Shown one piece after another: positions 34,399 through 45,674 of a DNA stretch of 64,000 nucleotides (within the stretch, counting starts at the first letter, position 1; the number at the start of each line of letters is the position of its first letter). The stretch is from an uncultured Burkholderiales bacterium (GTDB taxonomy: Bacteria; Pseudomonadota; Gammaproteobacteria; Burkholderiales; Burkholderiaceae_C): positions 204,468 through 268,467 of the forward strand of contig CAIZHQ010000020.1 in the NCBI GenBank assembly GCA_903932865.1. The letters are read 5' to 3'. Below the pieces are notes generated by a model. It did no database searches. It was not told the DNA's origin and worked only from the letters and a program-made list of their open reading frames with translations. The position numbers were made by a program, and so were the translations under genes.

Positions 34399-35688
34399 CT
34401 AAAACCAACTAAGCGATACAAGTGCCAATTGTGGCCAAGCAATCAAGATCCCGACAGCGATCAAGTTTGCAATTACAAACGGCATCACACCCTTGAAGAT
34501 GGTTGACAATTTCACATCAGGCAAGAGAGATTTGACCGTGAACACGTTCATGCCGACGGGTGGTGTCAGCATTCCGATTTCGATCATCATGACCACAAAA
34601 ATACCAAACCAAATTGGCGACGCACCCAATTCAACTGCAATAACTGTAAAGATAGGCGCGGTTAGCAGCAGCAATCCCATTGCTTCCATTAGGGCGCCTA
34701 AGACCAGGTAAATCAGCACCATCACCAAAAGAACGCCCAACAGCGAGAAGCCGCTGTTTTTGATCCACTCAACCAACTGAAAAGTGAGTCCAGAAAGTGT
34801 GATGAAATTTGCGAAAACAAGCGCACCGAAGACGATCGCAAAGATCATGGCAGTTGTTGAGGCTGTCTCCTTCAGACATTCAAGCGCTGCCTGAAAATTC
34901 ATCTTTCGACGAGCAACTGCAATCAGTAATGCCCCAGAGGCACCCATACCAGCGCATTCAGTGGCTGTGAAAACGCCTCCGTAAAGGCCGCCCATCACAA
35001 AGGCAAACAACACGATCGTTGACCAGACACCTTTCAAAGCTAAAAAGCGCGCTTTGATTGGCAAGCGCGTGCCCCGCGGACCTAGCGCAGGATTCAGCAT
35101 CAAGGTGACCCAAACCGCGCCCAGAAAAAGAATGAGCAACAAAATACCGGGAATAACGGTTGCAATGAATAGTTGTCGGATATCGGTCTCGGTGAGCAAA
35201 CCAAAGATAACAAGCGGCACCGAAGGGGGAATCAGTACACCCAATACCCCACCGGAAGCGATTGTGCCGGTTGACAGGCTATCGTGATACCCCAAACGGC
35301 GCATAGGAGGCATGGCCACCTTGGTCATGGTGGCCGCTGTAGCGATCGAGCTGCCCGAAATGGCCGCAAACAAACCGCATGCAGCGAGCGTAGCGTGTGC
35401 CAACCCACCTTTAAGATGGCCAAGCCATGCATTGGCTGCGTCGTAAAGCTCACCACTGATATCAGCTTTGTGGACAAACAAGCCCATCAAAATGAACATA
35501 GGCAATACAGACATGCCGTAATTCGTCGAAGCATCGACGACCACTTGGCCCAACATGTGAAGCGAAGGGTCTATGCCGCGAAGGGCCGCGTAACCGCCTA
35601 CACCGGCAAGCAGCATGGCAAAAGCCAGTGGAACGCCTGCAAATGCCAGCAAAAAAACAGCGGCAAAGCCAATCAGTGCTGCGGTCAT
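34399..35688 (-). CDS. dctM: TRAP transporter large permease (DctM family)
   Basis: 429 aa with ~12 hydrophobic segments. DctM features are FAGVPLAFAMLLAGVGGYAALRG, VLPMFILMGLFVHKADISGELYDAANAWLGHLKGGLAHATL, GTIASGGVLGVLIPPSVPLVIFG and TPPVGMNVFTVKSL. It forms the ion-coupled inner-membrane channel of a tripartite TRAP system with the DctQ gene that overlaps its start by 4 nt and the DctP protein at 38465. The cargo is probably an aromatic or aliphatic acid handled by the oxygenase and dehydrogenase in the same unit. Confidence 0.94.
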   Translation of the reverse strand: MTAALIGFAAVFLLAFAGVPLAFAMLLAGVGGYAALRGIDPSLHMLGQVVVDASTNYGMSVLPMFILMGLFVHKADISGELYDAANAWLGHLKGGLAHATLAACGLFAAISGSSIATAATMTKVAMPPMRRLGYHDSLSTGTIASGGVLGVLIPPSVPLVIFGLLTETDIRQLFIATVIPGILLLILFLGAVWVTLMLNPALGPRGTRLPIKARFLALKGVWSTIVLFAFVMGGLYGGVFTATECAGMGASGALLIAVARRKMNFQAALECLKETASTTAMIFAIVFGALVFANFITLSGLTFQLVEWIKNSGFSLLGVLLVMVLIYLVLGALMEAMGLLLLTAPIFTVIAVELGASPIWFGIFVVMMIEIGMLTPPVGMNVFTVKSLLPDVKLSTIFKGVMPFVIANLIAVGILIAWPQLALVSLSWF

Positions 35689-36194
35689 ACTACCCCCTCA
35701 TGGCTGGTCAATGTTTGCCAGATTAGTGCCAATACCAAGCAGGTCGTTAGACCAGCGAAAAATGTCAATGCAAAGCTCAGTGGGGCGTGAGGTAAGTTAA
35801 GTACGATCGTGGCGGAGCCCGATTGCAGATCATCCAATCCTTGTAAGTACAAACGCCATGTCAGAAGACCCAGCGCCAAGGCGCTGACGGCATCGCACAA
35901 AATAATTTTTATTTTTTTACTGCGCAAACTTTTGACCATACCGTCTATCAGACTGACAGTGACATGCTCTCGTTGACGAGTCACTAATGGCAGTGCCGTA
36001 AAAATGACTAAAGCCATAGCAAATTCAATAATCTCCATGCTTCCACGGACAGGTGAGGAAAAAACGTAACGGGCAAATACATCTGCAAATGTCAAAACCA
36101 CGATCAATGCCACTGGAAGTGCGCTCAGCCACCCCAATACGCGAAATAGCAGATCCGAACGGTTTGCTTGTAAAGCAGAGCTGTTGTTGTTCAT
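35685..36194 (-). CDS. dctQ: TRAP transporter small permease (DctQ family)
   Basis: 169 aa with four hydrophobic helices. The DctQ hallmark is LVFTADVFARYVFSSPVRGSMEI-like (here VVLTFADVFARYVFSSPV near residue 38), then a hydrophobic helix and TRQREHVTVSLIDGMV. It pairs with DctM (ATGA overlap). A 43-bp gap to the alcohol dehydrogenase suggests a single transcript from DctP to DctM. Confidence 0.9.
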   Translation of the reverse strand: MNNNSSALQANRSDLLFRVLGWLSALPVALIVVLTFADVFARYVFSSPVRGSMEIIEFAMALVIFTALPLVTRQREHVTVSLIDGMVKSLRSKKIKIILCDAVSALALGLLTWRLYLQGLDDLQSGSATIVLNLPHAPLSFALTFFAGLTTCLVLALIWQTLTSHEGVV

Positions 36195-36237
36195 GTTTTT
36201 GGTCTCATAGGTGCTGGTTTGGCTGAGTCGGGGTCAG

Positions 36238-37353
36238 TCAAGCAGGCATTCTCAAAACAGGTTTAACAGTGACACCAGATTTGGCATCTTTTATCGCCTG
36301 GTCGATGGCATCAAAAGGGTAGATTTTCATTAATTTTTCAAAAGGGAAACTGCCCTGTGCTTGCATCCGGATCAGATCGGGAATAAACGCGTCTGCATTG
36401 GCGTCGCCCTCAACAATACCGCGCAACGTCTTACCGTTGAGCATCATGTCTCGCACATCCACTTCCAAAGTGGTACCCAAAGGAGCGCCGCCAACAAAGC
36501 CGCAGCGTCCCAATGATCCGAGACAATCCAAGGCTTGTCGAAGTACAACACTGACAGCTGTGGTGTCCAAGCTGCATTGAGCGCCGCCGCCTGTGATCTC
36601 TCGAATGCGGGCCACCACGTCGGTCTGACCATCGGCCAAGACAGTATGCGTTGCACCCAAATCAGTGGCAAGGGTCAATCGCTCAGGCACCTTGTCGACA
36701 GCAATTAGAACAGCGGCACCAATAGCTTTAGCCGCCATCAAACCCGCCAGACCAACAGCACCCGCTCCAAAGACAACGAAAGATTCTCCCATTTGTGGTT
36801 TGAGCACATTGATGACAGCACCTGCACCGGTCTGAATGCCGCAACCCAGTGGCCCCAACAGTTCGAAAACCTCATTTGGTACAGAGTCCGGCACTTTCAC
36901 TGCGTTGTTCTCGCTGCACAGGCAATGGGTGGCAAATGATGACTGTCCGAAAAAGTTATGCCGAACGGGTTGTCCTTGACGGGATAAAGCGGTGCTGCCA
37001 TCACGACGCTGACCCAGAAAGTTATGCCCAAAAAAGTAGTGGCAGTAACTGGGTGCATGTCGTTGACAACTTGGGCATTCGCCGCAAAAGTTGTAGCTCA
37101 GGACCACACGATCGCCAACTTTCACTTTGGTAACCGCACTGCCAATGGATTCCACTATCCCCGTACCCTCATGGCCCAGCACAATAGGTTGTGACACTGG
37201 GAACGGTCGACCCATCACGGAAATGTCGGTATGGCAGACACCTGTTGCTACCAAACGCACCCGAATTTCAAGCTCACGTGGCGCTTCTAGCTCCAGTGTT
37301 TCAATCTCCAGTTGACCTTGAGGTGTATTCAGTACAGCGGCTTGAATTTGCAT
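36238..37353 (-). CDS. Zn-dependent aryl-alcohol dehydrogenase-like protein
   Basis: 371 aa from ATG 37353, 1 nt after the oxygenase stop; the track start lies inside that gene. Zn motifs are ATGVCHTDISVMG and GHEGTGIVESIG, with the structural Zn lobe NFCGECPSCQRHAPSYC. The long insertion HYFFGHNFLGQRRDGSTAL and FFGQSSFATHCL are typical of benzyl-alcohol dehydrogenases (XylB/AreB group). NAD site FVVFGAGAVGLAGLMAAKAIGA. It likely oxidises an aromatic alcohol formed by the adjacent Rieske oxygenase; the substrate is not proven. Confidence 0.88.
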   Translation of the reverse strand: MQIQAAVLNTPQGQLEIETLELEAPRELEIRVRLVATGVCHTDISVMGRPFPVSQPIVLGHEGTGIVESIGSAVTKVKVGDRVVLSYNFCGECPSCQRHAPSYCHYFFGHNFLGQRRDGSTALSRQGQPVRHNFFGQSSFATHCLCSENNAVKVPDSVPNEVFELLGPLGCGIQTGAGAVINVLKPQMGESFVVFGAGAVGLAGLMAAKAIGAAVLIAVDKVPERLTLATDLGATHTVLADGQTDVVARIREITGGGAQCSLDTTAVSVVLRQALDCLGSLGRCGFVGGAPLGTTLEVDVRDMMLNGKTLRGIVEGDANADAFIPDLIRMQAQGSFPFEKLMKIYPFDAIDQAIKDAKSGVTVKPVLRMPA

Positions 37354-37354
37354 A

Positions 37355-38404
37355 TCAATCCGCCTTGGCAATGGAAATGGTTTGAGCCGATACTGCCGCT
37401 TCCTGCTCTAGCAAACGTTCAGTCATATACCGCACACGTCCCAGTGCTGCATCGTTGCGCACAGATTTCATCTTTGCATCTGGCTGGCTGTTGATCACAG
37501 TTTGCTGCGCCTCGATGACCCAGCGATCTTCTGCAAATGCGGTGGCAATGCCTTGGCCTACGCGATCAATCATGCTGGCGTCGTCATGGGGAAACTGGCA
37601 GGGCTGCAACCAGAAATAATGTGTTGTTTGGTCAGTTTCTGGGGTGAGCAACGAAAAATGGCGCAGGTGTAATGCACCCTCTCGTTCATGTGGCTCGCCC
37701 TCACCCAGTGGCACAGACCCGGCCCAGTTTTCAAAGATCGAAGGAAGCCACCAAACCTGGCGATTCCAAAAATCCACTTTGCCCTCAAACTTCCCCGCCA
37801 TGCCATGCAAAGGCGAGGGATCACAATTGTGAATCACTCGGTTTAAACGGATGCCCCGTTCAAACGGCGTGATTTCTGGACGCGCATTGGGGAAAGCATT
37901 GTTCGCCAGGGTCGTCCGGTGTACAAACGTCAGGTGGGTGAAGTCCAGCAGGTTGTCTGCTATCAGTTGGTAGTTTGCTTGGTAGTGGATATACCCGGTG
38001 GCAGTAGGCCACCCTGGAGCTCCGTTCCAGTGGACATCAACAATCTCGTCAGGGTTGGCGTTGACTGGATCACCCATCCATATCCAAAGCAAGTTGTGTC
38101 GCTCAACAAGGGGAAAGCTGCGGACGCACATACCGGGGGGAATTTGGGCTTGCCCAGGAATTTCCACGCATTGCCCGTTATCGTCAAAAACCATGCCGTG
38201 GTAGCGGCAACGGATGCCATGACTTTCCACATCGCCTAGGGATAGTGGGGCAAAGCGGTGGCAGCAACGATCTTCCAAGGCTACTGCTGTGCCAGCCGCC
38301 GTACGGAACAAAACCACCTTTTCATTCAGGAATGTACGGGCTAGTGGTTTGTCTGTGCACTCCACAGACATCCCTGCTGCATACCAAGCATTTTTTACAA
38401 ACAT
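37355..38404 (-). CDS. Rieske non-heme iron oxygenase, VanA/TsaM-like, copy 1
   Basis: 349 aa from ATG 38404 (MFVKNAWYAAG); four track residues upstream are unsupported. Rieske cluster ligands are in DRCCHRFAPLSLG and IRCRYHGMVF. The mononuclear iron site follows NLLDFTHLTFVH (Asp/His, ~165-176) with a distal Asp later. It is a single-component-alpha monooxygenase of the vanillate demethylase / toluenesulfonate methyl-monooxygenase group. There is no reductase gene in its own unit; the reductase at 42441 could serve both oxygenases. It is co-oriented with TRAP genes and an aryl-alcohol dehydrogenase. Confidence 0.9.
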   Translation of the reverse strand: MFVKNAWYAAGMSVECTDKPLARTFLNEKVVLFRTAAGTAVALEDRCCHRFAPLSLGDVESHGIRCRYHGMVFDDNGQCVEIPGQAQIPPGMCVRSFPLVERHNLLWIWMGDPVNANPDEIVDVHWNGAPGWPTATGYIHYQANYQLIADNLLDFTHLTFVHRTTLANNAFPNARPEITPFERGIRLNRVIHNCDPSPLHGMAGKFEGKVDFWNRQVWWLPSIFENWAGSVPLGEGEPHEREGALHLRHFSLLTPETDQTTHYFWLQPCQFPHDDASMIDRVGQGIATAFAEDRWVIEAQQTVINSQPDAKMKSVRNDAALGRVRYMTERLLEQEAAVSAQTISIAKAD

Positions 38405-38464
38405 GTTGAACTCCAACCAAATTGAAGGGCTTCTTGGCTAAGCCAAGAGCCCTAGCGTCGCTGT

Positions 38465-39481
38465 TCAGCGGTTGGCAATGGCCTCAGTGCGATAAAAGTC
38501 AAGAGCCTCACGACCGTTCACCCCCAACTTTTGAGCATCGGTTAGCCATGACTGGGTGAGCGGAGCACCCAAGGCCTGTAGGTCTTTGTTGAAACTGTCA
38601 CTGGCCCTATGAAACTTGATGCCACTGGCTGCAGCATCTGCGCGCGCTTTGATTTCCAGATCGTCATACATCTTCATGCTCTGAGCAAGCGCTTCACCGC
38701 TGATAGATTCAATGGCTTTACGATCTTTTTCAGACAATCCAGTCCAGCGCTTTTTGTTGATGAACAAGACAAATGATGGGGCTGTCAGATTACCCGTAAT
38801 GTCTGTGACGTCTGTAGCGTAGGATAAGGTCTTCAGACCGTTGGCATCCGACACCGAGTAGCCAGCAAAAGCATCTACGGTCTTTCCCGATACGATTTCA
38901 TGACTGCGGGCAGCAGGTGCTGCCACCACGCCAGCACCTGCTGCCTGAAGAAGTGTTGCAGGCACACCGGGCAAGGCGTAAACCTTACGTCCCTTGAGCT
39001 TGTCCATGCCATCAATAGGGCCCTTCATGCCGTAGAAAACACCTGGGGGCAAGACGAACATGCCGAGCACATGAACATCTTCGATTTCCTTGACCTTGGC
39101 GAAATGTTTTTGGTAAGTGCGCCACAAAGCGACTGAACTTCCGCGCGAAGTGGTGTTGACAAAAGGAAGATGAGCAATTTGGTTGAGTTTGACCTGCTCA
39201 GCCATGAGCCCATGGAACTGATAGGCAACATCAAAGACTCCTTTGTTCACGCTCGCTATTTGCTGGTGGGGTGCCGCCAGACTTGATGGCGCTACATCAA
39301 CCTTCACACGACCTTCGGTCACCTGGCCAATTCTTTCAGCCCAAGGCTTGATGACCATGCTGGTCACCGGATGTTGAGGTGCAAGAAAACTGTTGAGCAG
39401 CAGTGTGTTGCTTTGCGCGATACCGCTCAGGGGCAGGGTCAGCGCTAGCACGCAGGCGAGAAGGGAGCGACGAAGGTTCAC
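38465..39481 (-). CDS. dctP: TRAP transporter periplasmic binding protein (DctP family)
   Basis: 338 aa. Sec signal MNLRRSLLACVLALTLPLSGIAQS. DctP features include HPVTSMVIKPWAERIGQVTEGRVKVDV and MDKLKGRKVYALPGV near the middle, where the substrate Arg normally lies. It is transcribed ahead of the oxygenase, dehydrogenase, DctQ and DctM genes, so uptake and first oxidation are in one unit. Upstream ~157 bp separate it from the TSUP permease gene. Confidence 0.92.
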   Translation of the reverse strand: MNLRRSLLACVLALTLPLSGIAQSNTLLLNSFLAPQHPVTSMVIKPWAERIGQVTEGRVKVDVAPSSLAAPHQQIASVNKGVFDVAYQFHGLMAEQVKLNQIAHLPFVNTTSRGSSVALWRTYQKHFAKVKEIEDVHVLGMFVLPPGVFYGMKGPIDGMDKLKGRKVYALPGVPATLLQAAGAGVVAAPAARSHEIVSGKTVDAFAGYSVSDANGLKTLSYATDVTDITGNLTAPSFVLFINKKRWTGLSEKDRKAIESISGEALAQSMKMYDDLEIKARADAAASGIKFHRASDSFNKDLQALGAPLTQSWLTDAQKLGVNGREALDFYRTEAIANR

Positions 39482-39638
39482 GGTTGTCTCCTGTTATGTG
39501 ATGAACGGATTGAATGATAGGGAACGGCTTGTGCAAGATGCAAATCGATTTTTTGAGCCATTGATCAGAAAAACAAATCACAGGCGTGACATCTCTGTGA
39601 AAGCTACTAGGAGCCTTAAAAGTTGCAAACGATCGTTT

Positions 39639-40379
39639 TTAAAGCCAGATATGACGGGTCAAGGACAAGCCACTGGCAATCAGCAGCAACGCAATGGTTC
39701 TTTTCATGATGACCGCCGGAATTTGTTTTGCCAGTCGGTTGCCAATCAGTACCCCAAGAGCGGCTATTGGAAGGCCAATGATCCAACGTTCAAAGGTTTG
39801 AGCACTGTTAACCTGATCTGAAATAGCCAGTACGGCGATGGCCACCGAGCCAGCCACAACCATCACCACGGGAACTGTGGCTCGAATTTCGGCAACATTC
39901 GGCAAGCGCCGTTGTAACAGCGCCAAGACAACTGGGCCTGCCGTTGCAAACATCACTTCAACAACGCCCAATACCGTGCTGCCTGCGTGATAGCCCCAAC
40001 GGGAGGCGGTCGTAGTTGTGGGTGTAGCCGCCACCCTTAGTGCTCGAAGTCCAACGATAGCGATGTAGATCCCGAGTACGAACAGCGGCCAGCGTTTGTC
40101 GAGTTGACCCAGAAGCCATAAACCCACAACAGAGCCCACCGCCATGCCAGGCAGCATGGCATTCAGAGCATTCCATCTGACTTGGCGAAAATTCAGACCG
40201 CCATGCAATATGGAAGCGGGAATATCCAACAAAATGGCCAGCACTACTACTTCTGGCAATGGCCATATCCAAGCCAACAAAGGTACCGTGACTAACGCTG
40301 AACCAAACCCAGTGATTCCCAAAACAAGGTAACCCAAACCTAAAACAATGGCTGGATACAGCCAATCGGTCCACTCCAT
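39639..40379 (-). CDS. TSUP-family (TauE/SafE) permease, TsaS-like
   Basis: 246 aa with ~7-8 hydrophobic segments (WLYPAIVLGLGYLVLGITGFGSALVTVPLLAWIWPLPEVV at the start; IIGLPIAALGVLIGNRLAKQIPAVIMKRTIALLLIASG at the end). The internal repeat and GFGSALV motif are typical of the 4-toluenesulfonate uptake permease family, named after Comamonas TsaS. It moves organosulfonates or sulfite. It lies 3 bp after the LysR gene in the same direction, facing the tsaMBCD-like operon, which supports a TsaS role. Confidence 0.85.
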   Translation of the reverse strand: MEWTDWLYPAIVLGLGYLVLGITGFGSALVTVPLLAWIWPLPEVVVLAILLDIPASILHGGLNFRQVRWNALNAMLPGMAVGSVVGLWLLGQLDKRWPLFVLGIYIAIVGLRALRVAATPTTTTASRWGYHAGSTVLGVVEVMFATAGPVVLALLQRRLPNVAEIRATVPVVMVVAGSVAIAVLAISDQVNSAQTFERWIIGLPIAALGVLIGNRLAKQIPAVIMKRTIALLLIASGLSLTRHIWL

Positions 40380-40382
40380 GAT

Positions 40383-42440
<2,058 letters not shown>

Positions 42441-42444
<4 letters not shown>

Positions 42445-43394
42445 GTGTCGATATTGATGTCATCGTCAGCAGTGTGCGCGCAGTGGCGCGTGATGTGCTG
42501 GCGATAGAACTTCGCCACAAATCAGGGCAGAGCTTGCCCGCTGCACAAGCCGGAGCACACATCGACCTTGCCTTGCCCAACGGCCTCGTGCGCCAGTATT
42601 CATTGGTCAATGCCACAGGGCAAAAGAGTGCGGACTCCTATGTGGTTGCGGTTGGCTTAGACGCTAACAGTCGTGGGGGCTCGGTCTGGATCCATGACAG
42701 GCTCAAGGCGGGGCAGGCCATGCGGGTCAGTGCACCGCGAAATCTGTTTGAGATGGCACCCGAGCACCGCCGAGTTTTGTTATTGGCTGGGGGCATCGGC
42801 ATCACTCCCATCTATGCCATGGCCCAGGCCTGTGCTCATCAAGGGCTGGACTTTGAGTTGTGGGCCAGCGCTCGCTCTGCACCACGTCTAGCTTATCTAG
42901 AAGAGATCAAGAACCTGGCCAAAGGACGTTTGCATCTGCATTTTGACGATGAGCAAGGCGGCCCAATGGATCTCTCCTCCCGCTTGCAACAACAGCAGTG
43001 GGGTGCGGTCTATGCCTGCGGCCCAGCCCCCATGCTGGATGCACTCACTGCTGCTACGGCCCACTGGACATCTGGGTCGGTACGCATGGAGCGCTTTAAA
43101 GGCGCAGAAGTCAGCACCAGTGGGCGCAAACCATTTGAGCTGAAGCTCCAAAAATCCGGGCTGAGTACCACTGTCAACGAAAACGAGAGCGTGCTTGATG
43201 CCATGGAGCGACTGGGAGTGGATTACCCATGGTCATGCCGAGAAGGCATTTGTGGCACCTGCGAAGCCTCAGTGCTTTCTGGTGAGGTGCAACACCTTGA
43301 TTTTGTGCTCACCCCAGAGGAGCGTGCAGAACAGCGTCGCATTATGGTCTGTGTCTCGCGATGCGGTGGCGGTTCATTGGTTTTAGATATTTGA
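42441..43394 (+). CDS. Oxygenase reductase, TsaB/VanB-like (class IA)
   Basis: 317 aa, the length I know for TsaB. It has an N-terminal flavin-binding barrel (HIDLALPNGLVRQYSLVN, ~35-52), an NAD domain (VLLLAGGIGITPIYAMAQ, YACGPAPMLDAL), and a C-terminal plant-type [2Fe-2S] domain CREGICGTCEASVLSG with a distal Cys in MVCVSRCGGG. It passes electrons from NADH through FMN to the Rieske oxygenase. It starts within the oxygenase stop (ATGA overlap). It probably serves both Rieske oxygenases in this island. Confidence 0.94.
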
Positions 43395-43405
43395 AAGAGA
43401 TGACC

Positions 43406-44164
43406 ATGCAATTGAAAAACAAAGTAGCCATCGTGACAGGTGGCGCATCGGGGTTTGGCGCGGCTATTGCGCGGCGGTTGAGCCAGTGTGGTGCGGCTGT
43501 GATGGTTGCCGACCTGAATGCTGAAGGGGCAAATCGAATGGCCGCTGAATTGACCGCAGCAGGCGGCCGTGCAGCGGCCATGCCGTGCGATGTGGCACAA
43601 CAGGCGGATTACCAAAGCATGGTGGCTAGCACCATCGAGCAACTAGGTGGGCTGCATATTGTTGTCAATAACGCTGGCACTACCCACCGCAATAAGCCCG
43701 CTTTACAAGTGACCGAAGAAGAGTTTGACCGAGTTTATAGAGTAAATCTGAAAAGTCTCTATTGGTCAGCGCAGTTCGCTTTGCCACACTTCACGGCACA
43801 AGGTCATGGCGTGATGGTCAACGTTGCGTCCACCACTGGTGTACGGCCAGGGCCTGGGTTAACTTGGTACAGCGGAAGCAAAGCGGCCATGATCAACATT
43901 ACCAAGGGGTTGGCTCTGGAATTTGCTCGAGGGGGTATTCGCATCAATGCGGTCAATCCCATGATCGGTGAAACCCCAATGATGGCCGACTTCATGGGCA
44001 TGGAGGACACCCCCGCTAACAGAGAAAAATTTCTTGCGCGTATCCCTCTCGGACGTTTTACCCAGCCCAATGATGTGGCTTCAGCTGTAGCTTTCCTTGC
44101 ATCAGATGATGCGAGTTTCCTTACCGGCGTTTGTTTGGATGTAGATGGGGGACGCAACATATGA
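43406..44164 (+). CDS. SDR alcohol dehydrogenase, TsaC-like
   Basis: 252 aa from ATG 43406 (MQLKNKVAIVTGGASGFGAA); ATG 43400 is an alternative. Cofactor motif TGGASGFG, VADLN for NAD, NNAG, catalytic NVASTTG and YSGSKAA (Tyr/Lys), then NAVNPMIGETPMM. Length and context match TsaC, the zinc-independent 4-(hydroxymethyl)benzenesulfonate dehydrogenase. It converts the benzyl alcohol from the oxygenase to the aldehyde. The next gene starts on its stop codon. Confidence 0.88.
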   Translation: MQLKNKVAIVTGGASGFGAAIARRLSQCGAAVMVADLNAEGANRMAAELTAAGGRAAAMPCDVAQQADYQSMVASTIEQLGGLHIVVNNAGTTHRNKPALQVTEEEFDRVYRVNLKSLYWSAQFALPHFTAQGHGVMVNVASTTGVRPGPGLTWYSGSKAAMINITKGLALEFARGGIRINAVNPMIGETPMMADFMGMEDTPANREKFLARIPLGRFTQPNDVASAVAFLASDDASFLTGVCLDVDGGRNI

Positions 44165-45600
44165 GCACCACCACTTTGACTTACGAATGCCCACCCATGT
44201 TGTTGGGTGGCGAGTGGCGATCGGGTCGCCATGCCCAACGCTCGCCAGTTCGAAATCCTGCCAACGGTGAGTTACTGGGAGAATTGGGGCTTGCCAGCAC
44301 GGATGACCTGCAATTGGCCTTGCAAACAACGCAAAAGGCTTTTGAGCATTGGCGCCAAGTGCCCGCCCATGATCGGTGTGCAAGGCTCGAGCGTGGGGTT
44401 GCTCGTTTGCGTGAAAACACAGAACGCATTGCCACCTTGTTGACTTTGGAGCAAGGTAAGCCTTTGGCTGAAGCGCGGGCTGAATGTGCCATGGCTGCCG
44501 ACCTGATCAAGTGGTATGCCGAAGAAGCGCGACGTGTCTATGGGCGAGTGGTCCCAGCACGTTTACCCAACAGCCGAATGGACGTGCTCAAATTTCCAGT
44601 CGGTCCGGTAGCTGCTTTTTCGCCATGGAATTTCCCCTTGGTTTTGTCAGCACGCAAAATTGGCGGAGCCTTGGCAGCTGGCTGCTCCATCATCGTCAAA
44701 GGGGCCGAAGAAACGCCAGCTAGCGTAGCAGCCATGGTCGAGTGCCTTAATCAAGAATTGCCGGCTGGTGTTTTGCAATTGATCTACGGCGTTCCCAGTG
44801 AAGTGTCAGAGATACTTATTCGGTCTCCCATCATCCGGAAAGTTACATTCACCGGCTCAGTCCCCGTGGGGCGTCATTTGGCGGGCATGGCAGCGCAGCA
44901 CCTCAAGCGCATCACATTGGAGTTGGGTGGGCACGCCCCAGTGATCATTTGTGGCGACACTGACCTGCAGCGTGCAGTCAATTTGATGGTCCAACATAAG
45001 TTTCGCAACGCAGGCCAGGCCTGTTTGGCTCCGACGCGCTTCTATGTGGAAAAGCGAATCTACGGCGATTTTTTGGATGCCTTTGGCGCAGCCATGCAGG
45101 CTTTGCGAGTGGGTTCGGGTATTGAAAGCAGCACTCAAATGGGCCCTGTGGCGAGTACACGGCGGCAATCGGCGGTACGCGACCTAATCGAACGTTCTGT
45201 CGCTATGGGGGCTCGCTCTGTGACGGGCTTGGCGCCAGAGCAAGGCAGCTTTGTAGCTCCAACCTTGCTGGCTGATGTGCCGCTGAATGCACCTGTGTTG
45301 ACAGAAGAGCCCTTTGGGCCTGTAGCGAGCGCCATGCCCTACGAAACATTGGAACAAGCCCTTGGAATGGCCAACAACAATCCCTATGGGTTGGCTGGCT
45401 ATTTGTTCACTGATTCGGCGAAAACCATCTTGTCGGTCTCAGAGCGTCTTGAAGTGGGCAGCCTGGCCATCAACGGCATGGGCGTTTCTGTACCAGAAGC
45501 GCCTTTTGGTGGAGTCAAAGACAGCGGCTACGGCAGTGAATCTGGCATTGAGGGAATGGAGGCCTTCCTTGACACCAAATTCACACATTACGTTGCGTGA
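44161..45600 (+). CDS. Aldehyde dehydrogenase, TsaD-like (SSADH family)
   Basis: 479 aa from ATG 44161 (overlap ATGA). The oxyanion Asn is in FSPWNFPLVLSARK, the general base Glu in ITLELGGHAP (~255), and the catalytic Cys in FRNAGQACLAPTRF (~290), with EEPFGPVASA near the end. It belongs to the succinate-semialdehyde dehydrogenase-like class. As the fourth gene of the tsaMBCD-like operon it should oxidise the aryl aldehyde to the carboxylate. A 30-bp palindrome follows the stop. Confidence 0.92.
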   Translation: MSTTTLTYECPPMLLGGEWRSGRHAQRSPVRNPANGELLGELGLASTDDLQLALQTTQKAFEHWRQVPAHDRCARLERGVARLRENTERIATLLTLEQGKPLAEARAECAMAADLIKWYAEEARRVYGRVVPARLPNSRMDVLKFPVGPVAAFSPWNFPLVLSARKIGGALAAGCSIIVKGAEETPASVAAMVECLNQELPAGVLQLIYGVPSEVSEILIRSPIIRKVTFTGSVPVGRHLAGMAAQHLKRITLELGGHAPVIICGDTDLQRAVNLMVQHKFRNAGQACLAPTRFYVEKRIYGDFLDAFGAAMQALRVGSGIESSTQMGPVASTRRQSAVRDLIERSVAMGARSVTGLAPEQGSFVAPTLLADVPLNAPVLTEEPFGPVASAMPYETLEQALGMANNNPYGLAGYLFTDSAKTILSVSERLEVGSLAINGMGVSVPEAPFGGVKDSGYGSESGIEGMEAFLDTKFTHYVA

Positions 45601-45609
45601 AAGCTGACC

Positions 45610-45639
45610 CTAAATGAAGAGAAATTTCTCTTCATTTAG
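45610..45639. promoter_or_regulatory. Perfect 30-bp palindrome between ALDH and sulfatase
   Basis: Arms CTAAATGAAGAGAAA and its exact reverse complement, with no loop and no T-run. It sits 10 nt past the aldehyde dehydrogenase stop and ~36 nt before the sulfatase start. It could be an operator for the sulfatase unit or a factor-dependent terminator. Confidence 0.6.
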
Positions 45640-45674
45640 AAATCTGAACCAGTACAGATCCAAACCATCAAAAC

